NCBI RefSeq assembly: GCF_034140825.1
Contig: NC_089035.1
Coordinates: 7,426,001-7,490,000, forward strand
DNA from: Oryza sativa Japonica Group
Taxonomy: Eukaryota; Streptophyta; Magnoliopsida; Poales; Poaceae
Direction: 5' to 3'
Length of the DNA stretch: 64,000 nt
The position numbers and the translations under genes were made by a program. The notes under the pieces were generated by a model. It saw only the letters and a program-made list of their open reading frames with translations, was not told the DNA's origin and searched no databases. Below, piece by piece: positions 22,455-34,439 of the stretch (its first letter is position 1; each line of letters begins with the position of its first letter).

Positions 22455-22716
22455 TACTCCCTCCATCCTAAAATGTTTGACACCATTGACTTTTTTAAAA
22501 ATGTTTGACCATTCGTCTTATTCAAAAAAAATTTAATTAATTATTAATTTTTTTTCCTATCATATGATTTATTGTTAAATATACTTTTATATATACATAT
22601 AGTTTTGCACATTTCACAAAAGTTTTAAAATAAAACGAACGGTCAAACATATTAAAAAAAATCAATGGCTTTAAAAAAGTTAATGGCTTTAAATATTTAG
22701 GGAAAGGAGGGAGTAC
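22455..22716. mobile_element. Stowaway-like MITE
   Basis: TACTCCCTCCATCCTAAAAT at the left and AAAGGAGGGAGTA at the right are inverted, and the mirrored motifs ACCATTCGTCTTATTC and AACGGTCAAACAT lie inside. It sits about 265 bp upstream of the LEA_2 gene start. Confidence 0.75.
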
Positions 22717-22981
22717 GATACAACCACTACCAAAATTACCGATCTCACTCCAAACTAGAACTCCTCTCTCTCCTCTCCCCGACAGCCGACAGCAGCAGCT
22801 GCGGAGGCTGCCGCGAGAAGCCTCCACTTCGCCGCGCTCTCCACTTTTGCAGCACATGCCGCCCCCAACCACTCCATGCCATCATTCACTCCTAAAGCGG
22901 CGCGCCACCTCCGGCGCAAGCCAACAAATGCGCTCGCCACGCGCACGCCCGCCAGCAGCAACCACTTCCCACTCACCACGC

Positions 22982-23761
22982 ATGCAGCCGCCGCCAAGAA
23001 CCCGCGATCCGGCCATCGCCATCGCCGGCGACGGCGCGGCGCGGCGAGGTCCCCCGCCGATGCAGCCGCCCGGGCCGCCGCCGGTAAGGCATGGTCCGCC
23101 GCCGGTGCGGCAGCAGCACGGCTACTACTACGAGGAGGAGCAGAGGCCGCTGCACCTGCACGTGAGGACGGCGAGGTCGTCGTCGTCGGCGCTGGCGTCG
23201 TGCCTCGTGGCGGCGGCGTTCCTGGCGCTGGCGGTGGGCGGGGCGGGGGCGGCGCTGTTCGTGCTGTTCCGGCCGCGCCCGCCCGACATCGCGGTGGCGG
23301 CGGTGCGGCTGCCGGCGTTCGCGTCCGGCCCGAACGGCACGGTGGCGTTCACGTTCGAGCAGACGGCCGCCGTGCGCAACCCCAACCGCGCGCCGCTCGC
23401 GCACTTCGACAGCTCGCTCCGCGTCGCCTACGCCGGCGGCGAGCTCGGCTCCGTCTACATCCCCGCCGGCCTCATCGACGGTGGCCGCACCAAGGACATG
23501 TCCGCCAGCTTCGCCGTCCCGGCGTTCGCCGCGGCCACCCCGCCGTCGCTGCCTCAGGAGCAGATGGCCGCCGCCGCCGCCGCCTCGGCGCAGCAGCAGC
23601 AGCCGGCGGCGGCGGCGGCGGTGATGGAGGTCGACTCGCTGCTGGTGGTCAAGGGGAGGGTGACCGTGCTGCGTGTGCTGACGCACCACGTCGAGGCGGC
23701 CAAGGTGTGCCGCGTCGGCGTCTCGCCGGTGGACGGCAAGGTGCTCGGCTTCCGGTGCTGA
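22982..23761 (+). CDS. NDR1/HIN1-like (LEA_2) membrane protein
   Basis: A single-exon gene for about 259 residues. The first 60 residues are Pro-, Gln- and Tyr-rich (GPPPVRHGPPPVRQQ) and would be cytosolic. Residues 69-96 form one membrane segment (ASCLVAAAFLALAVGG), followed by the FRPRPPDIAV junction. The rest is an LEA_2-type beta-sandwich, with VRNPNRAPLAHFDSSLRVAY and later VKGRVTVLRVLTHHVEAAKVC. Members of this NHL family sit in the plasma membrane and include NDR1, required for some disease resistance; the specific role here is unknown. An Ala/Gln low-complexity loop (AAAASAQQQQPAAAAA) interrupts the domain. Two further in-frame ATGs upstream (22856 and 22931) could add 42 or 17 residues; 22982 was preferred because the protein then starts like its relatives. 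The CT-rich leader lies at about 22750-22850. Confidence 0.8.
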   Translation: MQPPPRTRDPAIAIAGDGAARRGPPPMQPPGPPPVRHGPPPVRQQHGYYYEEEQRPLHLHVRTARSSSSALASCLVAAAFLALAVGGAGAALFVLFRPRPPDIAVAAVRLPAFASGPNGTVAFTFEQTAAVRNPNRAPLAHFDSSLRVAYAGGELGSVYIPAGLIDGGRTKDMSASFAVPAFAAATPPSLPQEQMAAAAAASAQQQQPAAAAAVMEVDSLLVVKGRVTVLRVLTHHVEAAKVCRVGVSPVDGKVLGFRC

Positions 23762-24660
23762 ACACCACTATGGATTTGGATTTGGATGAAATCCAAATTA
23801 AGCCGAAATTTTGCGGGAAAGAATGTAATTTAATTTAAATTCTGCAGAAACCAAGCATTCCCGTTAAGTTTCTGAGCTCCAAACTGGTGGTGTAATGGTA
23901 GATGATGATATACTATGTAATATGTTCCATTCTTAAGACACGGTGAAATACCAGAGTATCAGTAGCATTTTAGCTCAAAGGTATCATCAAGGTTGTTCAT
24001 GTTCTACATCAAGATAATCTCAAGTTGTTGCATGTAAAAAATATCATATTTAGCATAGCATTTGAGCTCAAGACAAATAGGCCCTTCATACTTAACGTTG
24101 TTCTATCTCAAGTTGTTGCACTGCATGCCAAAATCTCTGACTACAGAAGCTGATAATCTGGCAATGAGAATGACCTTTCTCCAGCAGCATAACCGGACGT
24201 ATTCGATTGCAGCTAAAACGTCTGAGTCACAAGACATTCCATGCAGCTTTGGATGGTATGTGCCTTGTCCATCCATCAGCCTGAAACATCAATTCTTACA
24301 TGGTGAGTTTGCAAAGAACATATACCATTTCGGAGGTCGAAAAGCCGACTCTACACAACAATTAGCCAGAAATCGGTGCTGCAAGAACTCAAGGACTTCT
24401 TCATCCATCAGGATAGGCTGGGTCGATGACGAGGGTTTATACTACAATGGGTTTAGTTTGGATGATCTTTGTTGGGAGGAATAGGCAAAAAACAAAAAAA
24501 CAAAAAACAAAAAGCACGGAAGAAGAGCTACACTACTACTCGCTTGAATGGGCAGATGCGGGATAAGCCATCAAAGCATCTGTTGAGCCAGAATCGATTC
24601 GGGGTGCACGGAGAACTCAAGTTCCAGCACCGTAACAGGAGGCCTGACTGTTACTCTCAG

Positions 24661-27099
24661 TCACCATATCTTGTTCTTGACCCAAAAGAGCATCAGTACT
24701 ATTCCAATCACAATGGCAACAAGGGCATACTTGCGAATAAGGGCCTGAAAACCATTGAAGGAAAGCCTTGTCACAGACGTGAAAACAGGTGAAGTGGTAA
24801 ACTGGTAATGCAGATCAGGTGTTTGTTATGCTTAACAGTCCACCAGTGATATGACATAGATAGGACATAGTAACGCATGAGAGATTCCCATATCCCTCAC
24901 GTGCATTGGTGAACATAATTTGGGGGTATGGCAGGAATTCATATGTTTAACAAATAAAGGATGTAGACATGTTCTAAGCATTACTGTGTCAAATTGATCG
25001 CAAAAGGACCAACTTAGTTGTTGACTACTTGAGCACAAATTCCCCCCCTTTTCTCCTCAAAGAGCAATGAAGGTAAGGAAATTTGAAGTGGAGTTGCTGG
25101 AACTAAGCAATACAATTTTACGGTTTTTGAAAATAAATTGCAATTGCCCATCGATCATTCTAGGAAACAACGGACTGTTGATGTATAATTTTGAGAAAAG
25201 TAAAGTGTCACAATTCTAGAAAGCAAATGAGTAGACTCCCTTAAGACTTCCATGAATAAACAGCAGTCACGATTTATCACATGTCCAATATTAATTCACA
25301 ATTTATTGAAATATTAATTTCATATTAGTTGCTTGGAGATTGAGATTGCCAGATGGCAAATGCAGTAAAGGGAATAAGGGATCACACCTGACGATTGAGA
25401 TCCTTCGCCTTCTCCGCATAAATTCTAGTATCAGAGATCAACCTATTGGACATTTCACTCACCTCTGCAAACAGAAAACTTTCACTGAGCAACAGCTGGG
25501 AAATGTAAACCTCTAAGCATGAAACGAAATGTGAGATGAGACTGCAACAAGTCTTGCCAAAAGTGAAGCACTCATGCAAAACTGTCAAAGCGTGGGATTA
25601 CAGGCAACACAAAGAAAGAAACAGCTTTGGTGTGTACTGGAGCAAACAATTCAAAAGGAAGCATGAGTCTAAGAAATATTAATAAGATGTGAAACAACAA
25701 AATGGCCTATTGAAGGAAAACACAAAATATAACAACAATATAGTGCGGAATGAAAACACAACTCAAGTAATTTTAGGGCAAGATAGTCTGCTGAAACCAA
25801 ATTGATTTTGCGAATTTGACTGCTCACCTATTCACTGATAATCTTTCAAGGAAATACGTAAACTCAAGTTAATCTCATATGCACAGAAATCATTGACAAG
25901 TCCATCGTGCTAAAAACTATGATGAACGATGCAGCATAACACAGATAAGGTGCAAAGGCAAACTCATGATCTAGTTTTTCACCAACACCGAGAACTTCTT
26001 GAAAATTGCGAGTCATAATCTGGTGCACCTCATAAAGCTCATCATTCAACTTGGCCAGGTTCCTTTGGGTTCTGGTATCCAAATACAACTTCTTCGTCTT
26101 CTGTATGAAAGTGTCTAAACAGGAAATATAAGCCATTAACTAGTAGAATAAAGAGAATGAGTATAAAGAAAAATATCATGAATGTAAGAACCATACCAAA
26201 CTTAATAAAAGCATATGGTCTTGCAGCAGTTTCAATTTGGTTGCCATTGACCCTCTCAAATTCATTTTTGAGATCTTCTAAGTACTGGAAAGCAAGTTTC
26301 TTCGGATAAGAGCAGTCACACATTGTCAAATAGCACACACGGCCCTCGATGATGTAACTGTTTGGTTAAATCAAGGTGCAACAAGTGTACCACAAATGAT
26401 TTTCACAAGGCAAACAGGATGAAAATTCAAGAAATGATTTAGTTTCTTAACATACGGCATTAGTAACACAACTTTCCTGGCATCTTGGTGCCATTAACAT
26501 CCAAGTATATGACGAAAGGCAGATGATGCATATAGGGCATAGAATATACAAGTTCTTGCTGATGCAAAAATTGGGAGAGTGGTAGACCAAGTAAAATGTC
26601 TAATACAATACTTATTACTCACCAATTCACTCACTCCCCCATAAGCAGCAAGAATATGTTGTCAATGGAATGAGCAGTTAAATTTAAAATAAAGAGGAAA
26701 ACTAAACAGAGTGTATGTATCAACCAACATATCTAGTTGGAATCATTGTCTTTGCTGCTGCAATTCAAATTTGAGCCTAAAACCACAAAAAGGGTAACCA
26801 TGAGTTAATCTTTTGGGAATTGGCACGGAACACCTATAAAAAAAATCATGAGGGAATAATCTTTTTCAACAGGAACTCTAAATCTGCAGATAGCATAAGA
26901 ATTAAGGATACTGGAAAAGGTATGGCCCAGTCTCAATTGACATCCTTGATGCTTCATGTTGCCCTTTCGATAAGTTCTTGAACAACAGTTTAGCTTGCTG
27001 CTTGTAGAAGTCAGCATCCTTCAGATCCCGACCATCATCTAATCCCTCCACTAACGGAAGGTCATCAGTAACACGTGCTATCATTGTCAGCTTCACCAT
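24661..27099 (-). CDS. SEC22-like longin R-SNARE (intron 3 donor altered)
   Basis: SEC22 acts in ER-Golgi vesicle fusion. Five exons rebuild a 218-residue protein, the normal family length: 27099-26912, 26357-26197, 26114-25968, 25464-25388 and 24744-24661. The longin domain (MVKLTMIARVTDDLPL, CSYPKKLAFQYLEDL) is followed by the SNARE motif (NDELYEVHQIMTRN, GEKLDQVSEMSNRL) and a C-terminal membrane anchor (ALVAIVIGIVLMLFW) ending KNKIW. All junctions are GT-AG except intron 3, which begins ATGAGT where GTGAGT is expected, while its acceptor TTTGCAG is normal. Reading through would append an unrelated tail and lose half the SNARE helix and the anchor. So the gene is either inactive or damaged at this intron, or relies on an AT-AG splice. 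A GA-repeat-bearing 5' UTR exon lies at about 28130-28300. Confidence 0.8.
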
Positions 27100-28129
27100 T
27101 TTGGATATGCAGCGTGAAATGAACTAGCATAGGCAATCTGAAAGTGCCACCTGCATGGTAAAGCAGATAAAGGGTAGAAGATACATTAGACATGTCCCAT
27201 AGTCAAACTTAGCTGCAAAGTTTTAATGTTCAATGTGAATTCTACTTATTGCAATGGGCCAGATCTAGTTTTGGAGAAATTCCATTTTAATCACTATGTC
27301 TAAACCGGAGTGCAAATAGTGCTACCATGGGATTCATTATCCAACTACTCAAACAGTAACAGCGTAACACACATTAAGCTTCCTAGTTTCAGAGGGCAAA
27401 CGCAATCCATACGAAAGCCAACAGGGATGCATGATAGTGATCAAACAAGCTGCAGCAGAACAGGTGGAAGTCGTCTGAACTTTTGCATTCTTCAATCAAT
27501 CACTATCTACACATGCTAAAGGCCTACGACAACCAATACCAGTAAAACTTTAGATTATAAAATATAAGCGCATATTCGATATTCTTAAGCTTGACAGGAA
27601 CACCTAGAAATTATAAACTAATCATACCCCCTGCATAACACTAGTGAGACTAGTAACAACAATGTTACGATCAACCTAGGAAGTGCAGAAACCTGACCAA
27701 ATTCAGCCAAAGTAGATAGCTAACAGTCTGTGCCTATAGCCCTACAGACCAATTTCCCTGTAACACTACATAATTGACCACTCTTGCAGGTAATGAAGCA
27801 AATATCCGCTTAATGTGGGGGCATGGGGTTTCAACTGAATCCCCAATTATTTTTGCAAACAAACTGCTAGCAAAACAAGTCCCCTCAATGTCAGTACTGC
27901 ACCAAGCAGCGAAGAAATCCGGAATCAAACCAAGGGCTTTGTTCGGTTAATCCCTAGGAGGACCACACCTCACTACGCGTGGAACTATTCCCTTCCAAAC
28001 AAATCCCATCCAATCTCCTTGGGGGAAGATTCAATCACCGGATGGATCCCCAATCTACGCGCCACGCCGGCTCGTGAAGCGGCCACAGGAGAAGGGGGGA
28101 GGGCTAAGCGAGGCGAGAACGAATACTAC

Positions 28130-28265
28130 CTTCAAAATTTCGAATCGGGCCGCGAGGTGGGGGCGCCGGTGGGATGAGCCGGCCGCGTCGCCGCCCCCGG
28201 CGAACCCGCTCGCCGGCGATCGGGGGAGGAGAGGAGCACGTCCGCCGCCGTTGCCTCCGGCGGGA

Positions 28266-28300
<35 letters not shown>
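28130..28300 (-). promoter_or_regulatory. Probable 5' UTR exon of the SEC22 gene with (GA)n
   Basis: GC-rich minus-strand sequence ending TTTTGAAG followed by GTAGTATTC, a donor at 28129-28128. It begins with a (CT)n run, seen on the plus strand as GA repeats at about 28269-28301. Such CT-rich leaders are typical of rice housekeeping genes. The intron would run to just upstream of the ATG at 27099. Confidence 0.5.
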
Positions 28301-28303
<3 letters not shown>

Positions 28304-28309
28304 AAGTGA

Positions 28310-28994
28310 AGGAGAGAGGTAGATGAACTGATGAGGGTGTGCACTTAGCATTTTGGTTGGGTGAATGCCATTTTTTTTTCCTCAAAAATTTATTTGAATT
28401 CGAAATTCCTGCCACTGTCGAAACTCATTTTCGCCCAAAGGGGGGAGTCAAATAAAGTGAGATCGATAACTATAAGTTTTGTTATAGTAATATACATGTT
28501 TTCTTTAGGAAAAAAATTGCATAGCGTGATGTTTGCAGTGGTGTGTGCGCATAGGTACATATATATTTTATGTATTATCAGGGAAAAAAAGGTTTTAATT
28601 TTGATTTGATCTTTGTGTTACTTAATGTTTTGAGAGTTCATACTAATACTTATATCAGCTGAACATGTTTAAAGTCCCCATAATTTCATCCTCAAGAGGA
28701 AACTTTAAAGGTATCATTCAATTACTTTACACAAAATTTTGAGACAAACCCTTGTTTCAAATAAAAAAACACTGAACATGCAAGATGTTGGTGAGATATA
28801 CACAATCCATTAATTTACAACATTCTTCACTTATATTCATTTACAATTTACATCGAGAAATGTAAGAAGGACCAATGATCCTTCCTTATTATTCATGGAG
28901 GCGATATCTTGACACAAAAGAGACTTACATTACTTACAAATTCACTTATCACACACACTCGAAACCATAATTCACAGTCATCTTGAGGAGCATT
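28310..28994. other. Spacer between SEC22 promoter and PI4K gamma 3' end
   Basis: AT-rich, without recognisable gene or repeat. The part nearest 28994 is likely the PI4K gamma 3' UTR. Confidence 0.45.
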
Positions 28995-31210
28995 TCATTT
29001 GAAGAGTTCATTGAGATAGCGATCCATGATACCTGAGATGGCTTCCATGAATGCCTTTTCACCTATCCCAGGAAGAACAACATGCTCTGCCTCTTCAACA
29101 ATCTCTTCAATCTTTGATTTGGTTGTAATGTTCTCCCTACACAACATGTTACCGATCTCATATGGAGTTAGACCTCTCACAGCACCCTTCTTCAACATCA
29201 TGGTGCTTAGACGAAAAACACGAACACACTTAGATGATGGTTCACAACCATTGAGCTTGAGCAACTTGATATCCTCTTCCTCGTCAAGTGACTTTATGTA
29301 GTCCAGGGTTTCAACATTGAAAGGCTGGCGTGCTTGGGGCCAGTAAAGCCAATCAAATGTGCAGTCTTCAAACTATAAATTGTTTAGAAGTCAAATCAAT
29401 TACTAAAACTAAAATAGTTCAAACATTGTTTACAACATGAGAAAACAATCATTGCTAGTAACCAAATTAGGACAAAAAATTTAGCAATGGATATTATATT
29501 AAAATGTGTACATAGTGTGTGGTCGTGAAAATTACTCCCTCTATCCTGAAATATAAGCCTCCCGCAATTTTAGGAAGCCAACATTTGCAAACATTGACTA
29601 ATAATTGAACTAGCGGTACATATGTTTAGCGTCAAGCATGTGGCATCATAAGATTTGAATTTGAAAGTACATTCACGTTATGTCAATTTTATAGTTATTG
29701 ATATTAATACTATACAAGGAATTAAAGGTCAAAGTTTTGCACTGAAGACAGTGTAAGAAACTTATACAGCTTATATTTTTGACATGGAGTGAGCAACTCT
29801 TTATGGCGATTAGTGACTATGGGTGATCATAGATTTCAATTTTCAGTACAAAAAATGCAGTTCAAAGCAAAACAAAATACTTACGCTTTCAGGCAGACAA
29901 TACCCATGATCAATTGGTATCAGCTCAATCTGCCCATTCTCATCCTTACGAATCAGTATGTTGCCGCCATGGCGATCCGTGTTAGCTAGCCTCATATCCA
30001 AAACAGCAATCTTGTGCACCTCTTGCACAGGGAAAGCCCTAGGACCAAACTCCTCACAACTCCCAGAATTCTTCACAAACATTTGCAAGGACCCAATTTT
30101 CGGTTCTTTCTCCGCGCAATCATACTTAGTCTGATCAACATAACCATTCAAACATCGAACAAGAACTGTCGGAGGAACACCAGCAAACCCTAGTTCATCG
30201 CTCACGCGATAACCACTAATAGGATGGTCAAGAATGTATGCTGCAACCTCCCTGAATGCACCTTCACCGACTCTTGTTCCTCTCTTTAATCCTTCCCCAT
30301 CACTGGACAAAGGGTAGCCATTAGGATTGTCCTTTGCCATTGGCTCTTCATTTATTGGCTTGAAAACAGCAACATACTCTTGGCCTGATGAATCTAGCAT
30401 GAAGTAGACTCCCCCAGTGCCCTCTGAGGACATCACAGGTGTGTGCTCCATTTCTAGCCCAGCAAGTGTAGCTTCGATCATACCCGTAATTTTTGGAGTA
30501 AGGGTAACACTTGGGTTGACAAGAACTGGTTCAATCAGGGGATATTTCTCCTTGGCATCATCAAATTGTAAATTGTTTCCAATGTCAGAAGAAATGGATA
30601 ATTGCTCAAAAGATTCTTCTATTTCATTTCCATTAAAATTTTCTGACTTGTTTGCAAGAAAATCGGTATCAGAAGTGTTGGTCTCACAAATGGTGGAGAT
30701 TAATGTGCTTTCATCAAGCTTTTCACCATTGACCAAAGTCATGCTCTCTCCAATACCATTGGGACTTTCAACATTTCTTGAAATCTCTTGCTTCATATAT
30801 CTAGCATTTCGACGTTGGTCCACTTGGAATTTAAACTTCCTTCCATAAACAGTCCTCACAGCGGTTCGTCGTGGATCTGATAGTCGGATCACGAGATGAA
30901 GCACACTTCCATACCTCACCCCATAGTCACGGATATGGCTATCATTGCGAGAGAGCTCTCTGCCTTCGAAAACCAACCTTTGGTTTCTCGCCACAAATCC
31001 TTTGCTGTTTTGGATCCGAAGCTTCACTGCGGCAACCGAATCAGACTCAAGTACTTGCATTTTGGCTAGAGGAACACCGGGAACTGCAAGGTAGAGTAAG
31101 AAGACCTCTGGTGTATGATGATATGAAGATTGATCACCATCTAATTGTGCAACAGCTAGGTCCAAAGCATCGTTGTTGCTTGGGCTCACTGCAATGCCTG
31201 TTGATGCCAT
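28995..31210 (-). CDS. Phosphatidylinositol 4-kinase gamma (ubiquitin-like domain kinase)
   Basis: Two coding exons, 31210-29885 and 29372-28995, give 567 residues. An N-terminal ubiquitin-like domain spans about 36-110 (LAVPGVPLAKMQVLESD, LVFEGRELS), and a second, weaker one about 117-180 (FKFQVDQRRNARYMKQEI, NGEKLDEST). The PI3/4-kinase domain starts near 265: AVFKP (Lys284), GEGAFREVAAY, the catalytic loop DMRLANTDRHGGN (405-417) and the metal-binding IDHGYCLPE (434). All key residues are present. Plant type II gamma kinases of this kind include members reported to autophosphorylate or phosphorylate proteins rather than lipid, so lipid kinase activity is not certain. An in-frame ATG 12 codons upstream exists; 31210 gives the family-like start MASTGIAVSP. 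A 5' UTR intron (about 31275-32155) and a TATA box near 32310 fit the upstream sequence. Confidence 0.9.
29534..29793. mobile_element. Stowaway-like MITE in PI4K gamma intron 1
   Basis: ACTCCCTCTATCCTGAAATA and the inverted GCTTATATTTTTGACATGGAG flank an AT-rich 260-bp body. The ends are diverged from consensus, suggesting an older copy. Confidence 0.6.
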
Positions 31211-31412
31211 GCTCTTGTCAACAATAGTTTCTTTGATATGCACCACAAACTTTAGTAGCGTCTATGGAAGCTGTGAGGGATGTGTTTTTAATTACAATAT
31301 CTTGGAAGCCATCTCCAGAAATCAAGTACATGAAGAGAAATAGTTGTAAGAACATAGATAAAGGAACTTTGCATTTCGAATTCCAAATATAGTTATTGTG
31401 AAATTAATTAAA

Positions 31413-31526
31413 GTAGTACTCCATCCGTCCAAAAAAAAAAATCCAATCCTAGATATATATCTAGACATACACGTTGTCCAGATACATCCCTAGGATTGGG
31501 GGGTTTTTTTGGGACAAAGGAGTATG
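31413..31526. mobile_element. Stowaway MITE in the PI4K gamma 5' UTR intron
   Basis: TACTCCATCCGTCCAAAAAA and the inverted TTTTTTTGGGACAAAGGAGTA enclose mirrored ATCCAATCCTAG / CCTAGGATTGG. It forms a hairpin of about 114 bp. Confidence 0.8.
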
Positions 31527-31830
31527 TGTTAGGACATCAATCACAATTTTGATTTGATCATTTTAATCACACTACATAAGCACAATATCCTAAATAAATT
31601 GAACATAGTGTTGCCACACAAAAAGGCACATCCATAAAAGTAGCTCCCACAAGACCTACAGTGTACTTAAAAGACATAATTTTCCCACATTTAAGTAAAG
31701 ATTAAAATACACTAGAAGTGCTCCCTAAACTTGTTGCATGGTGCCATGTTGATCCCTTAACTTTGAGAAAAAAGTACACATCCTAATCTTATTAAAATAC
31801 CAAATACTCCTTCGGATACTGGTGTGGTTA

Positions 31831-31831
<1 letters not shown>

Positions 31832-31879
<48 letters not shown>

Positions 31880-31887
31880 CCCCCCCT
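31832..31887. repeat. (CT)n microsatellite with C-run
   Basis: About 23 CT units followed directly by a C-run. It lies in the leader intron of the PI4K gamma gene. Confidence 0.95.
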
Positions 31888-32305
31888 CCTCTCAAACTCC
31901 ATCTTCAAAGTTTCAAAGTTTAGGGACTAGTATGACATCACACAACAACTTTAAGGACCAACAATGTATTTTACTCTACATGTTACCTTCGAATCCATCC
32001 TCCATAATAAATGCCAAATAATAATAAAAATCCACAGAATATACCCATCAACACATGAATTTGTAAGAAAAGGGGGTTAAGATTTCTAGAAAAGTGGCCA
32101 ATAAAATAAATGACGTGCATATACATATATAGTGTGGCACATAAATGATACTTACCAAAGTGATGGGTATGGATATGTTTAGTTAAACATTGAACTAAGA
32201 GTAGTTTAGCCTTCAACCTCTTGATGGAGAATAACTAAAGCAATCAAACATGAGTGAGATTTTTGGGAGCTGAGAGAGGGCAATGATAACAAAGTGGCTA
32301 GTCTT

Positions 32306-32316
32306 GTTTATATAGC
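32306..32316 (-). promoter_or_regulatory. Probable TATA box of the PI4K gamma gene
   Basis: Read on the minus strand GCTATATAAAC is a strong TATA match. About 150 bp downstream a leader exon ends CACTTTG|GTAAGTATC, a good donor at about 32157-32156, supporting a spliced 5' UTR. Confidence 0.6.
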
Positions 32317-32319
32317 TTA

Positions 32320-34430
32320 AAACTAGGAATAAAGGTGAGTTTAACATTAATTGTTGACATAGGATTTAATTTTTTGTGAGTACAAGATTGCCCCTGCGAG
32401 AAGTAGGATTCGTTAAATCACTTTTCCTGCTATGTCCCCAGATCATTTGCACCAAATCTTTTTTGTTTGTTTCTGCAGAATATGAGCTTGGATTTGTCTC
32501 TGCAGCATATTATGCATTATGATACTCCATGGATATGATTATTAAGAGTGCAACTATTAATTGTTGCTAGAACTTTGAGCTTCGATGATGGCATGCATGC
32601 TCTAAAATGATAGTACCTGCCTTCTTAAATAATTGACACTGAAAATATTTAATTTCAAACCACTTTATTTAGCAAAATATCATAAACAGCTGAAAATATG
32701 TTATGTCATCGAAGCGTGCAGCGTCAAAAATTATAATCATACAACTTTCATTTATCGAAGTGAGATGGCAATAAGGCAGTAATCAATAGAGTCAATTACT
32801 CCAAAACACAGAGAGGAGATGTGTTTATTTATATTTTTATGTCATATTTTAAGTATTTTTTTCTGTTTTCTTGCGAATTGGTGAAATGTTTTGCTAAACA
32901 TTATTTTTTTTATTGAATCAAATAGTGAGGTCAGGGATTTTTCTTTTGTGTCCGTCTCTTTAAGCGTGTGTTAGGGCCTTTGGGAGGGAGGTGGAGGGGG
33001 GGGGGCTTCGCATGTGTGTGATGGTGTGCATGCGTGGTGGTGTGTAGGCATGTGTGTTTCTTGTAATAGCAAAAACAATTTCACTTATACAAGAGAATAA
33101 TAGATATGAGATTTTTTAACATGCAAGTTTCAAAAAATATCCTTACAAATACTTTCTTAATTTAAGTATTAAAATATGATTTGTGCTCATTATAAAAAAC
33201 AATATTTTCCCATTCTACCAAACTATGCTAAGTGTTTTCATATAAAAATATCATGAAACATTATAATTTGATAGTACTGATAATGTTTTTATATAAAAAA
33301 ATAGAATATATAGGAAAGGGAATCCACTACACAGGTCCTTATAGAGAACTTAATAATTTTCTAAAAAGATATTGTGACTATACTTACACAGGTTCTTTTC
33401 CTTATCCTCCATGTAAAACAAAAAAACTCAGAAACAACATTGAAACCCCTTGGATGATGAAGATCATATGTCATACTGTCAAATTCCGACATAATTCTTC
33501 TAGTGGTTAGATCATTTACTGATGAGAAGCACGACGGTTTGACCGATGGTGCTTGCCACCATCAACAATCGACTCCTGCAACCATGAGCCAAAGGAAAAT
33601 GCAAAAACAGGAAAATAATCGTATCATCTACTAAGGAAAGCCATTAGTCTCAAGGGAGCAAGTAGAAAAAGAACAAGAGTTGAGAGGAGACGGGGGTGAG
33701 GGGAGGGGGAGGAGAGAAATGTGTTGAGTAGAACACCCACACCCCCTTCCTCTTCAGAGCTGGTTGGCGAGATTACAAAACGTGAAAGGAACTTGTTGGA
33801 ATGCTTGTCGAGGTACCACACTGAGCAACGCCAAAAAAAGGATGGTCGTATCCACATGTCAACTTGACGGTTTGTATTTGCTTGAACTTCCGAATATGGG
33901 CCTTCCATTTTTGATACACTGTACTCCTCCCATAGTATCCAATGCTAAAAAAGTAAATTAATGGGACATATGTAAAGTGGTAAAATTAACATTAAATATG
34001 CTCTTAGTAATTTTGGTTTGGTGCAAACGTTATTATGCCACATAAATATTCAAATCTGTGGGTCACAGAGGATCCCCATAGAAGCTTAGAAAGCAAGTGG
34101 CAGTTCAGTAAATATAGGAAACATGTGAGGGGAGAATCAACGAAGGTGAGTGGCATTTCACAATATTAAAGCCAAGTTTAGGGGCATGGTGGTATATTAG
34201 AGAGAGACATTTCGTCACGAAGTAGATGTCGGTGAAAAAAAGGAACAAAACAAAACGAGCCAGCATGACATGCCTATAGTCTTGACGTGGCCTTGTGATA
34301 ACCTTTGTGATGCAATATACAATAAAAATAGTTGGTAGCTAGGATCACGCTTGAGAAGAGTTTGCCGTATGGTATAAATTGTTGATATCTTCTTCTTGTT
34401 GTTTCCTTGCACGGGTGGATGCAATGAAAG
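32320..34430. other. AT-rich intergenic region
   Basis: Contains a G-run at about 32997-33006 with GTGTGTG stretches and scattered short open frames. I see no exon chain, TIR pair or RNA gene. Confidence 0.4.
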
Positions 34431-34439
34431 CTTGCGGCA

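Noticed and set aside
22973-23689. 238-codon minus-strand frame opposite the LEA_2 gene
   Set aside because: Arg/His-rich shadow with no motif; the plus strand has a membrane segment and family motifs.
24062-24792. Plus-strand frames in the SEC22 3' region
   Set aside because: They overlap the last SEC22 exon in antisense and have no recognisable content.
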